Source: Clostridia bacterium
GTDB taxonomy: Bacteria; Bacillota; Clostridia; Oscillospirales; CAG-382
Direction of reading: 5' to 3'
DNA: 40,373 nucleotides
Assembly (NCBI GenBank): GCA_017447445.1
Contig: JAFSNK010000029.1
Location: 1 to 40,373, forward strand
This document shows, piece by piece, positions 6,752 through 14,169 of this stretch. Positions within the stretch are counted from its first letter, which is position 1. Each line of letters begins with the position of its first letter. A model generated the notes under the pieces. That model was not told the DNA's origin, did not search any database, and was given only the letters and a program-made list of their open reading frames with translations. A program made the translations under genes and the position numbers.

Positions 6752-8029
6752 ATGAAAACAAAGACTCTTGTTTCAATAATACTCCTTTGCTGTTTCTGTC
6801 TTGCTTTCGCGTCCTGCGGAAAGACGGATATCGCGCCTTCGGCACAGCTTGCCGCGGGCGATCTTATGAAGGATATTAAGGCGAACGACGTGAAAGGCAA
6901 GCCGGCGGACGTCGCGTTCGTTACCGCGCACGACGAATTCGCCGCAAAGCTGTTCAAGTCCGCGTTCGCTCGGGCGAACGGCGAAAACGTGCTTGTCTCG
7001 CCGCTTTCGGTAACGCTCGCGCTGGCGATGACCGCCAACGGCGCCAAAGGCGAAACTCTTGCCGAAATGGAAAAGCTTTTGGGCGGGGAAATGGATATCA
7101 AAGCCCTTAACGAATATCTTAAATACTACGTTTCCCATCTCTATTCCGGCGAAAAATGCAAGCTCGCCTCCGCGAACTCCGTCTGGTTCCGCGAAGGGCT
7201 TGAAGTATTGCCGCAGTTCCTGCAGGCCAACGCCGATTACTACGGCGCGGCGGCATACGAAGAGCCGTTCGACGAAAAGACGCTTGAACTGATAAACGGC
7301 TGGGTGAAGGAACACACCGACGGGATGATCGAAAAGATACTGGAGGAAATAGCCCCCGATTCGATAATGTTCCTTATAAACGCCATAGTTTTCGACGCCG
7401 AATGGGCAGAACAGTTCGAGGAAAGCGATATTTCCAAACGCTCCTTCACGAAAGCCGACGGGACAGTACAAAACGATCGCGAGTTTATGTATTCCACAGA
7501 GGAATATATGGGATACGGCGGCGCGGAAGGGTTCAAAAAGAAATATTCCGGCGGCAAGTACTCTTTCGCGGCGGTGCTCCCGCCCGAAAACGTTTCGATT
7601 TCGGATTATATCGCCTCGCTCAACGGCGAAAAGCTTGCCGCGACGCTCGGTTCGGCGCGGAACGATCCCGTTAGGATCTATCTGCCGAAGTTCAGCTTCG
7701 ATTACGACATAAAGCTTAAAGAAACTCTTACAGCCATGGGTATGCCTTCGGCGTTCAGCTCCGGTAAGGCGGATTTCGGCGGCATCGCGGAAAACGCGGA
7801 AGGCGCGCTTTATATCGGCGAAGTGATACACAAAACGCATATCGAAGTCGATGCCCGCGGCACCAAGGCGGCGGCAGTTACCGTCGTGGATATGAGAGCG
7901 GAAGGTATGGCGGTTGAACCGGATCCTGTAAGGACCATCGTTTTCGACAGGCCGTTCGTGTTTATGATAATCGACGACGATACCGACCTGCCGATATTCA
8001 TCGGCGCGGTCGCCGGGCTGGACGAATAA
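6752..8029 (+). CDS. Serpin-family serine protease inhibitor, lipoprotein
   Basis: Full-length serpin of 425 residues. The N-terminus is a lipoprotein signal ending FAS-Cys22. The serpin core starts at about residue 63 with the family signature LVSPLSVTLALAMTANGAKG and NSVWFREGL. The C-terminal hinge reads DARGTKAAAVT, matching the inhibitory consensus G-T-x-A-A-A, so it should trap proteases rather than be a non-inhibitory member. The exposed loop continues VVDMRAEGMAVEPDP, then FDRPFVFMI and LPIFIGAV, the normal C-terminal strands. P1 falls around the MRAEG stretch but cannot be fixed. Such surface serpins (siropins) are described from gut Clostridia such as Eubacterium siraeum, where they inhibit host or bacterial serine proteases. 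Confidence 0.92.
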   Translation: MKTKTLVSIILLCCFCLAFASCGKTDIAPSAQLAAGDLMKDIKANDVKGKPADVAFVTAHDEFAAKLFKSAFARANGENVLVSPLSVTLALAMTANGAKGETLAEMEKLLGGEMDIKALNEYLKYYVSHLYSGEKCKLASANSVWFREGLEVLPQFLQANADYYGAAAYEEPFDEKTLELINGWVKEHTDGMIEKILEEIAPDSIMFLINAIVFDAEWAEQFEESDISKRSFTKADGTVQNDREFMYSTEEYMGYGGAEGFKKKYSGGKYSFAAVLPPENVSISDYIASLNGEKLAATLGSARNDPVRIYLPKFSFDYDIKLKETLTAMGMPSAFSSGKADFGGIAENAEGALYIGEVIHKTHIEVDARGTKAAAVTVVDMRAEGMAVEPDPVRTIVFDRPFVFMIIDDDTDLPIFIGAVAGLDE

Positions 8030-8046
8030 ACCCGGACAGAACGAAT

Positions 8047-8072
8047 AAAACGCCCCTTTGCGGGGGCGTTTT
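8047..8072. terminator. Bidirectional terminator after serpin and decarboxylase genes
   Basis: AAAACGCCCC (8047-8056), loop TTTGCG, GGGGCGTTTT (8063-8072). It lies between two convergent genes. Confidence 0.88.
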
Positions 8073-8085
8073 CGTTTGGCTTTTC

Positions 8086-9426
8086 TTATTCATTCTTTAA
8101 CACTACGCGGCAGTTTCCGATCCCGTAATAATCAAAAAGTTCAAGCGCGTTTTCGTCGGTCAGCTCGCCGCAGGTCACCACGGGTATCGCGGGGGGGCAG
8201 CCGACAAGCGGGCTGGCGCACACTCTGCCCAACGCTTCCCGGGAGGGCACCGTCTCGCACGGCGCCAGAAGCGCCTCCCGCGCGGGGAGCGCCTGTTTTT
8301 TGGGCGTTACGACGGGCGGGCGTTTTTTTATTTCCGCGCGGCGGGGGAGGGAAACAAGCGCTTCGCACAGCTTCTGCGGCGCGAGTTCGCCGTTCGCGGG
8401 GGAAAGCATGAAAACGGCGTGGTCCGGGTCGGCGAAATCGCACACTATCCCGCGATTTTCGCATTCGCGCGCAAGCTCTTTCCCGGTATATCCGCGCGCT
8501 TTGGGCATAACCGTTATTTTAAGCGGCTCGTCGCCGTAAAGCGCGTATCCGGCGGAAGCGATCGTTTCTTTCGCCGCGTCGACAAGCGGAACGAACCGTG
8601 CGAGCTCCGCTTTGAACCCCTCCGCGAGCAGCGCGTTCGCCGAATCGAGCGAGCGGAGTATAAGATAGGAAGGGCTTGTGGAGCCGAACAGCGAAAGCGC
8701 GTTCCGCGCGTGGGCCGCAAGCGCCCGCGCGCCGTGCGCGAAGTGCAGGTAAGCCCCGCCCGTAAGCACCGGAAGCGTTTTGTGCGCCGAATCGCAGCAT
8801 ATATCCGCGCCCAGAGCAACGGGGTGCAGGTCCCGCGGGAGGAATTTAAGATACGCGCCGTGCGCGTTGTCGCACAGCAGCAAAGCCCCGTTTTCGCGGC
8901 AGACGGCGGATATCGCGGCGATATCGCACCTGCCGCCCAGATAATCCGGCGAGGTGATATATACCGCGGCGAACCGCCTTCCTTCAAGCGCGTTTTTTAT
9001 TTCCTCCGCGCCCGCCGTGCCGGAAAGCATCGTGTCGCGCGGGTATACCCATTCGGTATCCAGCCCCAGCAGCGCCGCCGCGGTAACAAAAGTTCTGTGC
9101 GCGTTCCTCACCGCGAGTATCGCGTTCTCGCGAGCGTTTCCGCGGGAATAGAGCAGGGCGGTATAAAGCATCGCGCGGATGCAGTGGGAGGAACCCTCCG
9201 TGGAATAGAAAGTCGCCTCCGTGCCGAAAAGCGAGGAAGCGTTCTTCTCGCTTTCCGCGATTATCCCGCACGCCTCGTAAAGACTGTCCGCGCCGGGGAT
9301 CTCGGTTATATCGAACCTTTCCGCGCCGCAAAGCGCGCCGGGAACGCCCTTGTGCCCCGGCATATGCAGCCGTTCGGCGCCCGAAAGGGCATACTTATCC
9401 AGAAAATCGCAGATCGGAGTGTTCAT
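8086..9426 (-). CDS. PLP-dependent Orn/Lys/Arg decarboxylase-family protein
   Basis: 446 residues, fold type I, of the short Orn/Lys/Arg decarboxylase group (YaaO/SpeA-like) that makes polyamine precursors from basic amino acids. Family hallmarks: HMPGHKG near the N-terminus, ITEIPGADSLYEACGII, STEGSSHCIRAML, the cofactor Asp in DNAHGAYLKF, and the PLP lysine in DSAHKTLPVLTGGAY. The C-terminal domain ends with a PPAIPVVTCGE motif. The ATG overlaps the TGA of the radical SAM gene (ATGA at 9423-9426), so translation is coupled and I reject longer starts that run into that gene. Substrate is not determinable. Coupling to the SCIFF maturase is unusual: related decarboxylase genes often neighbour tmk and holB. 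Confidence 0.88.
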   Translation of the reverse strand: MNTPICDFLDKYALSGAERLHMPGHKGVPGALCGAERFDITEIPGADSLYEACGIIAESEKNASSLFGTEATFYSTEGSSHCIRAMLYTALLYSRGNARENAILAVRNAHRTFVTAAALLGLDTEWVYPRDTMLSGTAGAEEIKNALEGRRFAAVYITSPDYLGGRCDIAAISAVCRENGALLLCDNAHGAYLKFLPRDLHPVALGADICCDSAHKTLPVLTGGAYLHFAHGARALAAHARNALSLFGSTSPSYLILRSLDSANALLAEGFKAELARFVPLVDAAKETIASAGYALYGDEPLKITVMPKARGYTGKELARECENRGIVCDFADPDHAVFMLSPANGELAPQKLCEALVSLPRRAEIKKRPPVVTPKKQALPAREALLAPCETVPSREALGRVCASPLVGCPPAIPVVTCGELTDENALELFDYYGIGNCRVVLKNE

Positions 9427-10814
9427 CGCTCGTCCTCTTCGGCTTCTTCGTCCAGCAATCGCGCCGCCTCGGCGGCTATCGCGCATTCGATGCGCTTTTT
9501 GAAAAGCTCGCACCCCTGCGCGTAAACGCCGTTTATGCTTCCCGTCGCATGCCAGGCGTTCGCCGCGCAGCCGCCGGAGCAGTAAAGCCGCGCCCAGCAT
9601 TCGCGGCATTCCTTGCGGGTGTAGAGGTTGCAGGAGGCGAATTCGTCCCGCAGTGAGGTGTTCTTCACGCCCTCGAACACGTTGCCCAGCAGGAATTTTT
9701 CCTCGCCGACGAACTGGTGGCAGGGGTAAAGGTCGCCCCACGGGGTAACCGCCATATATTCGGTGCCGGAGCCGCAGCCGGAAATGCGCTTGTAAACGCA
9801 GGGGCCGCCCTCCAGGTCGATCATGTAATGGTAGAAGGTAAAAGGTCTGCCCTCGCGGCGGCGTTCGGTCATCAGCCGCGCAAGCTGTTCGTACTGCTCC
9901 TTCGCCACTTCGATATCCTCCGCGGTGAGCGCCGCTTCGTCGCCTGGGGCGGCGACTACCGGTTCCATGCTCAGCTCGGTGAAGCCCAGATCGAGCATGG
10001 CGCGGACGTCGTTCAGAAAATCCGGGTTGCGGTGGGTAAAGGTTCCGCGCATATAGTAGTTTTTGCCGCCTCGCGCCTTCACCAGTCTTTGGAACTTCGG
10101 CACTATGCGGTCCCAGCTCCCGTTCCCGGCGTAGTCCACGCGGTATCTGTCGTGTATCTCCCTGCGCCCGTCGAGGCTCAGCACCACGTTCACGCATTCG
10201 CGGTTGGCGAAATCTATCACCTCGTCGTCGATCAGAAGCCCGTTGGTGGTAAGCGTAAAGCGGAAGTTCTTTCCCGCCGCCTTTTCTATGCTGCGCGCGT
10301 AGGAGACCAGCCGCTTCACCACATCGAAGTTCATCAGCGGTTCGCCGCCGAAGAAATCCACCTCCAGATTATGCCGCGTGCCGGAGTTTTCCACCAGAAA
10401 ATCAAGCGCGCGTTTGCCTACCTCGAAGCTCATCACCGCGCGCTCGCCGCGGTATTTGCCCTGGCTGGCGAAGCAATAGGCGCAGTTGAGGTTGCAGGTG
10501 TGCGCGACGTGCAGGCAAAGCGCCTTCACCACGCCCGCGCCGCGCTGTTTCATATCGCCCGCAAGCGGCTCGTATGCGTCTTCGGTGAAAAGCCGTCCTT
10601 CGGCTTTAAGCTCCTCGACGGAATCCAGGCATTCCTCTGCCTCCGCGCGGTCCGCGCCCGGCTTTTCGCACAGCGCGGATATAATCTCTTCGCGCGGTTT
10701 TCCCTCGGCGTAAAGCGCGATCGCGTCGTATGCCGCGTCGTCGACGACGTGCACGCTCCCGGAGCATACGTCTATAACGACGTTGTATCCGTTTAGTTTA
10801 TACTGATGTATCAT
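9423..10814 (-). CDS. scfB: SCIFF peptide radical SAM maturase (SPASM type)
   Basis: Radical SAM/SPASM enzyme, 463 residues, predicted to form Cys-Thr thioether bonds in the SCIFF precursor encoded just upstream. An N-terminal RiPP-recognition-like region (about 1-90, including NVVIDVCSGSVHVVDD) precedes the CxxxCxxC cluster at Cys107, Cys111 and Cys114 (CNLNCAYC). DFFGGEPLMNF and LTTNGLLID are typical of the core. The SPASM domain carries the remaining cysteines (CGSGTEYMAV, PCHQF, CRECWARLYCSGGCAANAW) for two auxiliary iron-sulfur clusters. It lies after a terminator-like hairpin, so it is probably expressed by read-through from the scfA promoter, and its stop overlaps the decarboxylase start. 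Confidence 0.95.
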   Translation of the reverse strand: MIHQYKLNGYNVVIDVCSGSVHVVDDAAYDAIALYAEGKPREEIISALCEKPGADRAEAEECLDSVEELKAEGRLFTEDAYEPLAGDMKQRGAGVVKALCLHVAHTCNLNCAYCFASQGKYRGERAVMSFEVGKRALDFLVENSGTRHNLEVDFFGGEPLMNFDVVKRLVSYARSIEKAAGKNFRFTLTTNGLLIDDEVIDFANRECVNVVLSLDGRREIHDRYRVDYAGNGSWDRIVPKFQRLVKARGGKNYYMRGTFTHRNPDFLNDVRAMLDLGFTELSMEPVVAAPGDEAALTAEDIEVAKEQYEQLARLMTERRREGRPFTFYHYMIDLEGGPCVYKRISGCGSGTEYMAVTPWGDLYPCHQFVGEEKFLLGNVFEGVKNTSLRDEFASCNLYTRKECRECWARLYCSGGCAANAWHATGSINGVYAQGCELFKKRIECAIAAEAARLLDEEAEEDER

Positions 10815-10830
10815 ATTTATCTCCGTTAAG

Positions 10831-10857
10831 AAAAAACGGCGGTGAACGTCCCGCCGT
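10831..10857 (-). terminator. Attenuating terminator between scfA and scfB
   Basis: On the minus strand ACGGCGG (10857-10851) pairs with CCGCCGT (10842-10836) around an 8-base loop and is followed by a T-run (10836-10831). It sits between precursor and maturase genes, where partial termination would give more precursor than enzyme message. Confidence 0.75.
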
Positions 10858-10874
10858 ATTTCCTTTTTGAAAAA

Positions 10875-11024
10875 TTACTTGTTATTCTTGTTCTCGCACT
10901 TCTGATTTGCGATACCGCAGCTCGTCTTGCAGGCGGACTGGCAGGAAGTCTGGCATTCGCCGCATCCGCCCTTCTTCGCGCTCTCGCAAAGCTTGCGGGT
11001 GTTAAGAGTTTTGATGTGTTTCAT
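10875..11024 (-). CDS. scfA: SCIFF ribosomal peptide precursor (six cysteines in forty-five)
   Basis: 49-residue ribosomally made peptide of the SCIFF family, nearly universal in Clostridia and modified by ScfB; its biological role is not established. The leader KHIKTLNTRKL and the core KKGGCGECQTSCQSACKTSC match the family closely. Six core cysteines are at 21, 24, 28, 32, 36 and 43; Thr26 and Thr34 are possible thioether acceptors. An additional Cys13 in the leader is not part of the usual six. The start at 11024 follows a GGAGGGAA site; the upstream ATG at 11060 lies at the predicted -10 and is rejected. Confidence 0.95.
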   Translation of the reverse strand: MKHIKTLNTRKLCESAKKGGCGECQTSCQSACKTSCGIANQKCENKNNK

Positions 11025-11059
11025 ATGAGTTCCCTCCGATTCTGCTTCATTACAAAACA

Positions 11060-11088
11060 TTTATACCACATATTTCGGCGGTAGTCAA
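11060..11088 (-). promoter_or_regulatory. Sigma-A promoter of the scf unit
   Basis: Minus strand: TTGACT (11088-11083), 17-base spacer, TATAAA (11065-11060). Transcription starts near 11053, about 30 bases before the scfA ATG. Confidence 0.8.
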
Positions 11089-11108
11089 GAAGAATCGCAA
11101 AAAAACTG

Positions 11109-11137
11109 TTGACAAACGCGCTTTAATATGATAAAAT
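11109..11137 (+). promoter_or_regulatory. Sigma-A promoter of the histidine operon
   Basis: TTGACA (11109-11114), 17-base spacer, TAAAAT (11132-11137). It is back-to-back with the scf promoter 20 bases away. No T-box, His-rich leader peptide or attenuator is seen in the roughly 36-base leader. Confidence 0.8.
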
Positions 11138-11152
11138 GCTAACACGATAGCA
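11137..11152 (+). promoter_or_regulatory. Operator-like inverted repeat at the his transcription start
   Basis: TGCTA (11137-11141), six bases, TAGCA (11148-11152), centred on the predicted transcription start near 11144. A repressor bound there would block initiation. A TrpR-family regulator (YerC/HisR type) is a candidate by inference only; no regulator gene is in the window. Confidence 0.45.
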
Positions 11153-11179
11153 CACACCGCGAAGAAAGGAGCCGGTATA

Positions 11180-12262
11180 ATGTTCATCCCCGATTCGGTA
11201 CTGCACAACGACGAACGCGCCGTTTTCGCGCTGCGCGCGCTTTACGGCGGCTACGGCTACACTCAGTATAAAATGAACAAGTTCGAGGAATACGACCTCT
11301 ACGCCGGGAACAAAAGCTTTCTCGTCTCGGAGGACGTTATAACCTTCACCGACCGCGGCGGCAGACTTATGGCGTTGAAGCCGGACGTAACGCTTTCCAT
11401 CGTGCGCAGCGCACCCGCCGCTTTTTCCGGGGTGCGCCGCGTGTTCTACGACGAAAACGTCTACCGCGTGCCGAAGGGCGGTTCATCTTTTAAGGAAATA
11501 AAGCAGTTGGGGATCGAATGCATCGGCGATACGGACTCCTATTGCGTTTCGGAGGTCATAACCCTCGCGGCGAAGAGTCTGGCGCTGATCTCGCCGGAAT
11601 ACCGGCTGGAGGTGTCCAACCTCGACCTGCTCTCGGCGGCGACTGAGCTTGCGGGGCTTTCCCCGCGCGGCGCGGCGCTTGCGGCGGAGCGCATCTCCAA
11701 AAAAGACCCCGGCGGCCTGCGCGAAGTTTGCTTTGCGGAAGGGCTGCGCGGGCAAAACTGTGAACCGCTGTTCCTGCTCGCGGGCGCGTGCGGCGAACCG
11801 GCGGAGGTAATAAAAACGCTTTGCGGCGCGTTCCGCGGCGAAAAGGCGGCGCGCGCGCTGGACGAGACCGAGCGCGTGCTTTCCGGAGTCCCCGCGCGCG
11901 GCGTGGCGCTTGATTTTTCGGTGGTCGGCGACACGAACTATTACAACGGGATGGTATTCAAGGGCTACGTGAACGGCATCCCCTCCGCGCTTATCTCCGG
12001 CGGGCGGTACGACAACCTTATGGCGCGAATGGGCAAAAACGCCCGCGCCGCCGGGTTCGCCGTGTATATCGACCTGCTCGGCGAGCTGCCCGAACCGGCG
12101 GCGGACTTCGATTTCGACGTGCTGCTTATCGCTTCCGACGTGGAAACCACCGCCAAAGCCGCCGAAAAGCTTAATTCCGGCGGGGAAAGCGTGTTCGTCA
12201 CGCGCGACGCGAACTGCGGGATACGCGCCCGCCGCACGGTCCGCGCGGAGGAAATTATATGA
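11180..12262 (+). CDS. hisZ: ATP phosphoribosyltransferase regulatory subunit HisZ
   Basis: Histidyl-tRNA-synthetase-like protein without aminoacylation function that forms a hetero-octamer with short HisG and gives it histidine feedback control. 360 residues. The class II core is visible: YTQYKMNKFEEYDLY near the N-terminus, MALKPDVTLSIVR, RRVFYDENVYR (motif 2-like), IKQLGIECIG, and YYNGMVFKGYVNG with a late SGGRYDNLMARMG. An AAAGGAG site precedes the ATG. It opens the operon, and its stop overlaps hisG by four bases. The presence of HisZ agrees with the short form of HisG that follows. Confidence 0.93.
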   Translation: MFIPDSVLHNDERAVFALRALYGGYGYTQYKMNKFEEYDLYAGNKSFLVSEDVITFTDRGGRLMALKPDVTLSIVRSAPAAFSGVRRVFYDENVYRVPKGGSSFKEIKQLGIECIGDTDSYCVSEVITLAAKSLALISPEYRLEVSNLDLLSAATELAGLSPRGAALAAERISKKDPGGLREVCFAEGLRGQNCEPLFLLAGACGEPAEVIKTLCGAFRGEKAARALDETERVLSGVPARGVALDFSVVGDTNYYNGMVFKGYVNGIPSALISGGRYDNLMARMGKNARAAGFAVYIDLLGELPEPAADFDFDVLLIASDVETTAKAAEKLNSGGESVFVTRDANCGIRARRTVRAEEII

Positions 12263-12897
12263 ACGGCGGGGTGCTTAACGTCGCACTGCCGAAGGGCAGA
12301 CTGGGCGAAAAAGTATATTCGCTGTTCGAAAGCGCGGGCTTCGGCGCGCCCGATATGGAAAAGAACAGTCGCAAGCTGATATTCGGCGGCGGGGAAAACG
12401 GCTTGCGCTTCTTCTGGGTAAAGCCCTCCGACGTGGCGATCTACGTCGAGCGCGGAGCCGCCGACGTAGGCGTGGCGGGCAGGGACATTCTTCTGGAGTA
12501 CGAACCGGACGTTTACGAACTGCTCGACCTTAAAACCGGCGTCTGCCGCGTGGCTGTCGCTGCCAAAAAGGGTTTCCGGGACGACAAGCGGCGCACGCTC
12601 AAGGTGGCGACGAAATTCGCCCGGATCGCGCAGGAATATTACAACGCGCAGGGGCGCGAGATAGATATAATAAAGCTGAACGGGTCGATAGAGCTCGCCC
12701 CGATACTCGGGCTTTCCGACGTGATAGTGGATATCGTCGAGACCGGAACGACCTTAAAGGAAAACGACCTGGAGGTCGTCGCCGAAGTAGCCCCGGTCAG
12801 CGCCCGGCTCATCGCCAACAAGGCGAACTACGGGTTCAAGCGCGAACTGATTAACGATATATGCAGATCGCTTGCCGAAAGGAGCGTGCGGGAATGA
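12259..12897 (+). CDS. hisG: ATP phosphoribosyltransferase catalytic subunit, short form
   Basis: First step of histidine synthesis: joins ATP and PRPP to give phosphoribosyl-ATP. 212 residues, the short form that lacks the C-terminal regulatory domain and needs HisZ. Signatures: NVALPKGRLGEKV at the start, FFWVKPSDVAIYVERGAADVGVAGRDIL in separate strands, and the PRPP-binding region ending DIVETGTTLKENDL. The ATG at 12259 overlaps the hisZ stop. The end overlaps hisD as ATGA. Confidence 0.95.
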   Translation: MNGGVLNVALPKGRLGEKVYSLFESAGFGAPDMEKNSRKLIFGGGENGLRFFWVKPSDVAIYVERGAADVGVAGRDILLEYEPDVYELLDLKTGVCRVAVAAKKGFRDDKRRTLKVATKFARIAQEYYNAQGREIDIIKLNGSIELAPILGLSDVIVDIVETGTTLKENDLEVVAEVAPVSARLIANKANYGFKRELINDICRSLAERSVRE

Positions 12898-14168
12898 TAA
12901 AGATCTTCGAATACGGAAGCGTTTCCGAAAACGAAATATTCAAACGCGCCTCGTCAGCGCCGGACGTTTCCGCCCCCGTGCGTGAGATAATCGCTTCCGT
13001 GCGCGAAGGCGGCGACAAGGCGCTGCTCGCTTTCTGCGAAAGGTTCGACAAAGTAAAGCCCGATCCGCTCGAAGCGACCGAATCGGAGTTTGCCGAAGCC
13101 GAAAAGGAATGCGGCGAAGAGTTTTTTGCCGTTTTGAAAAAAGCGGCGGGGAATATAGAGGAATTTCACGCTAAGCAGAAGCGCGAAGGGTTCGTTATCG
13201 ACCGCGGCGACGGCAGCTATATCGGGCAGAAGATAACCCCGCTTAAGCGCGTGGGGCTTTACGTTCCCGGCGGCACGGCGGCTTATCCCTCCACGGTCCT
13301 TATGGACGCGATCCCCGCGAAGCTCGCGGGGGTAAAGGATATCTGCATCGCCACTCCTCCCGGCAAAGACGGCGGAGTCCCCGCCGCCATACTCGCCGCC
13401 GCGAAGCTTGCCGGAGTGAACAAGGTTTATAAAATGGGCGGCGCTCAGGCGATAGCCGCGCTGGCGTACGGCACCGAGACCGTTAAAAAGGTCGATAAGA
13501 TCGTCGGCCCCGGCAACGCCTTCGTCGCGGAGGCGAAACGGCAGGTGTTCGGCGAAGTCGCCATAGATATGATCGCCGGCCCGAGCGAGATACTCGTTAT
13601 AGCCGACGGCAATTCAAACCCCGCGTTCGTCGCCGCCGATCTTTTGTCGCAGGCGGAGCACGATAAAAACGCCTCCGCGGTGATGGTTACCGAATCGGCG
13701 TCTCTTGCCGAAGCGGTAAGGGACGAGCTCGAAAAACAGCTTGCCGTCCTGCCCCGCCGCGATATCGCGCGCGTTTCGGTGGATACGCGCGGGATGATAA
13801 TAGTCGTGCCGGATATAAAAACCGCCGTGGAAGTCTCCAACCGGCTCGCGCCGGAGCATCTGGAGCTGTGCGTGGACGAGCCCGAAAAACTGCTTCCGCT
13901 GGTGGAAAACGCCGGATCGGTGTTTATGGGCAGATATTGCCCGGAGGCGCTGGGCGATTACCTCGCGGGGCCCAACCACACGCTCCCCACGGGCGGCACG
14001 GCGCGGTTTTCCAGCCCGCTTTCGGTAGACGATTTCGTTAAAAAAACACAGTTCACGTTCTATTCGCAAAAATCGTTCGGCGGCGTATACCGCGACATCG
14101 CGCTGTTAGCCGGGCGGGAGGGGCTTTCCGCCCACGCGAAGAGCGCGCTGATAAGGTTCGGTGAATGA
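12894..14168 (+). CDS. hisD: Histidinol dehydrogenase
   Basis: Zinc enzyme performing the last two oxidations, L-histidinol to L-histidine, with NAD. 424 residues, normal length. Signatures: VGLYVPGGTAAYPSTVLM, KMGGAQAIAALAYGTETV, VDKIVGPGNAFVAEAKR, IDMIAGPSEILVIAD, and LSQAEHDKNASA with the zinc-site Gln and His. Near the C-terminus is GPNHTLPTGGTARFSSPLS, with the metal and active-site His. The start at 12894 uses the ATGA overlap with hisG; an earlier in-frame ATG at 12861 lies inside hisG and is rejected. Confidence 0.96.
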   Translation: MIKIFEYGSVSENEIFKRASSAPDVSAPVREIIASVREGGDKALLAFCERFDKVKPDPLEATESEFAEAEKECGEEFFAVLKKAAGNIEEFHAKQKREGFVIDRGDGSYIGQKITPLKRVGLYVPGGTAAYPSTVLMDAIPAKLAGVKDICIATPPGKDGGVPAAILAAAKLAGVNKVYKMGGAQAIAALAYGTETVKKVDKIVGPGNAFVAEAKRQVFGEVAIDMIAGPSEILVIADGNSNPAFVAADLLSQAEHDKNASAVMVTESASLAEAVRDELEKQLAVLPRRDIARVSVDTRGMIIVVPDIKTAVEVSNRLAPEHLELCVDEPEKLLPLVENAGSVFMGRYCPEALGDYLAGPNHTLPTGGTARFSSPLSVDDFVKKTQFTFYSQKSFGGVYRDIALLAGREGLSAHAKSALIRFGE

Positions 14169-14169
14169 T

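Noticed and set aside
9427..10197. Upstream extension of the decarboxylase frame
   Set aside because: It overlaps scfB in another frame. The ATGA junction at 9423-9426 is the natural start.
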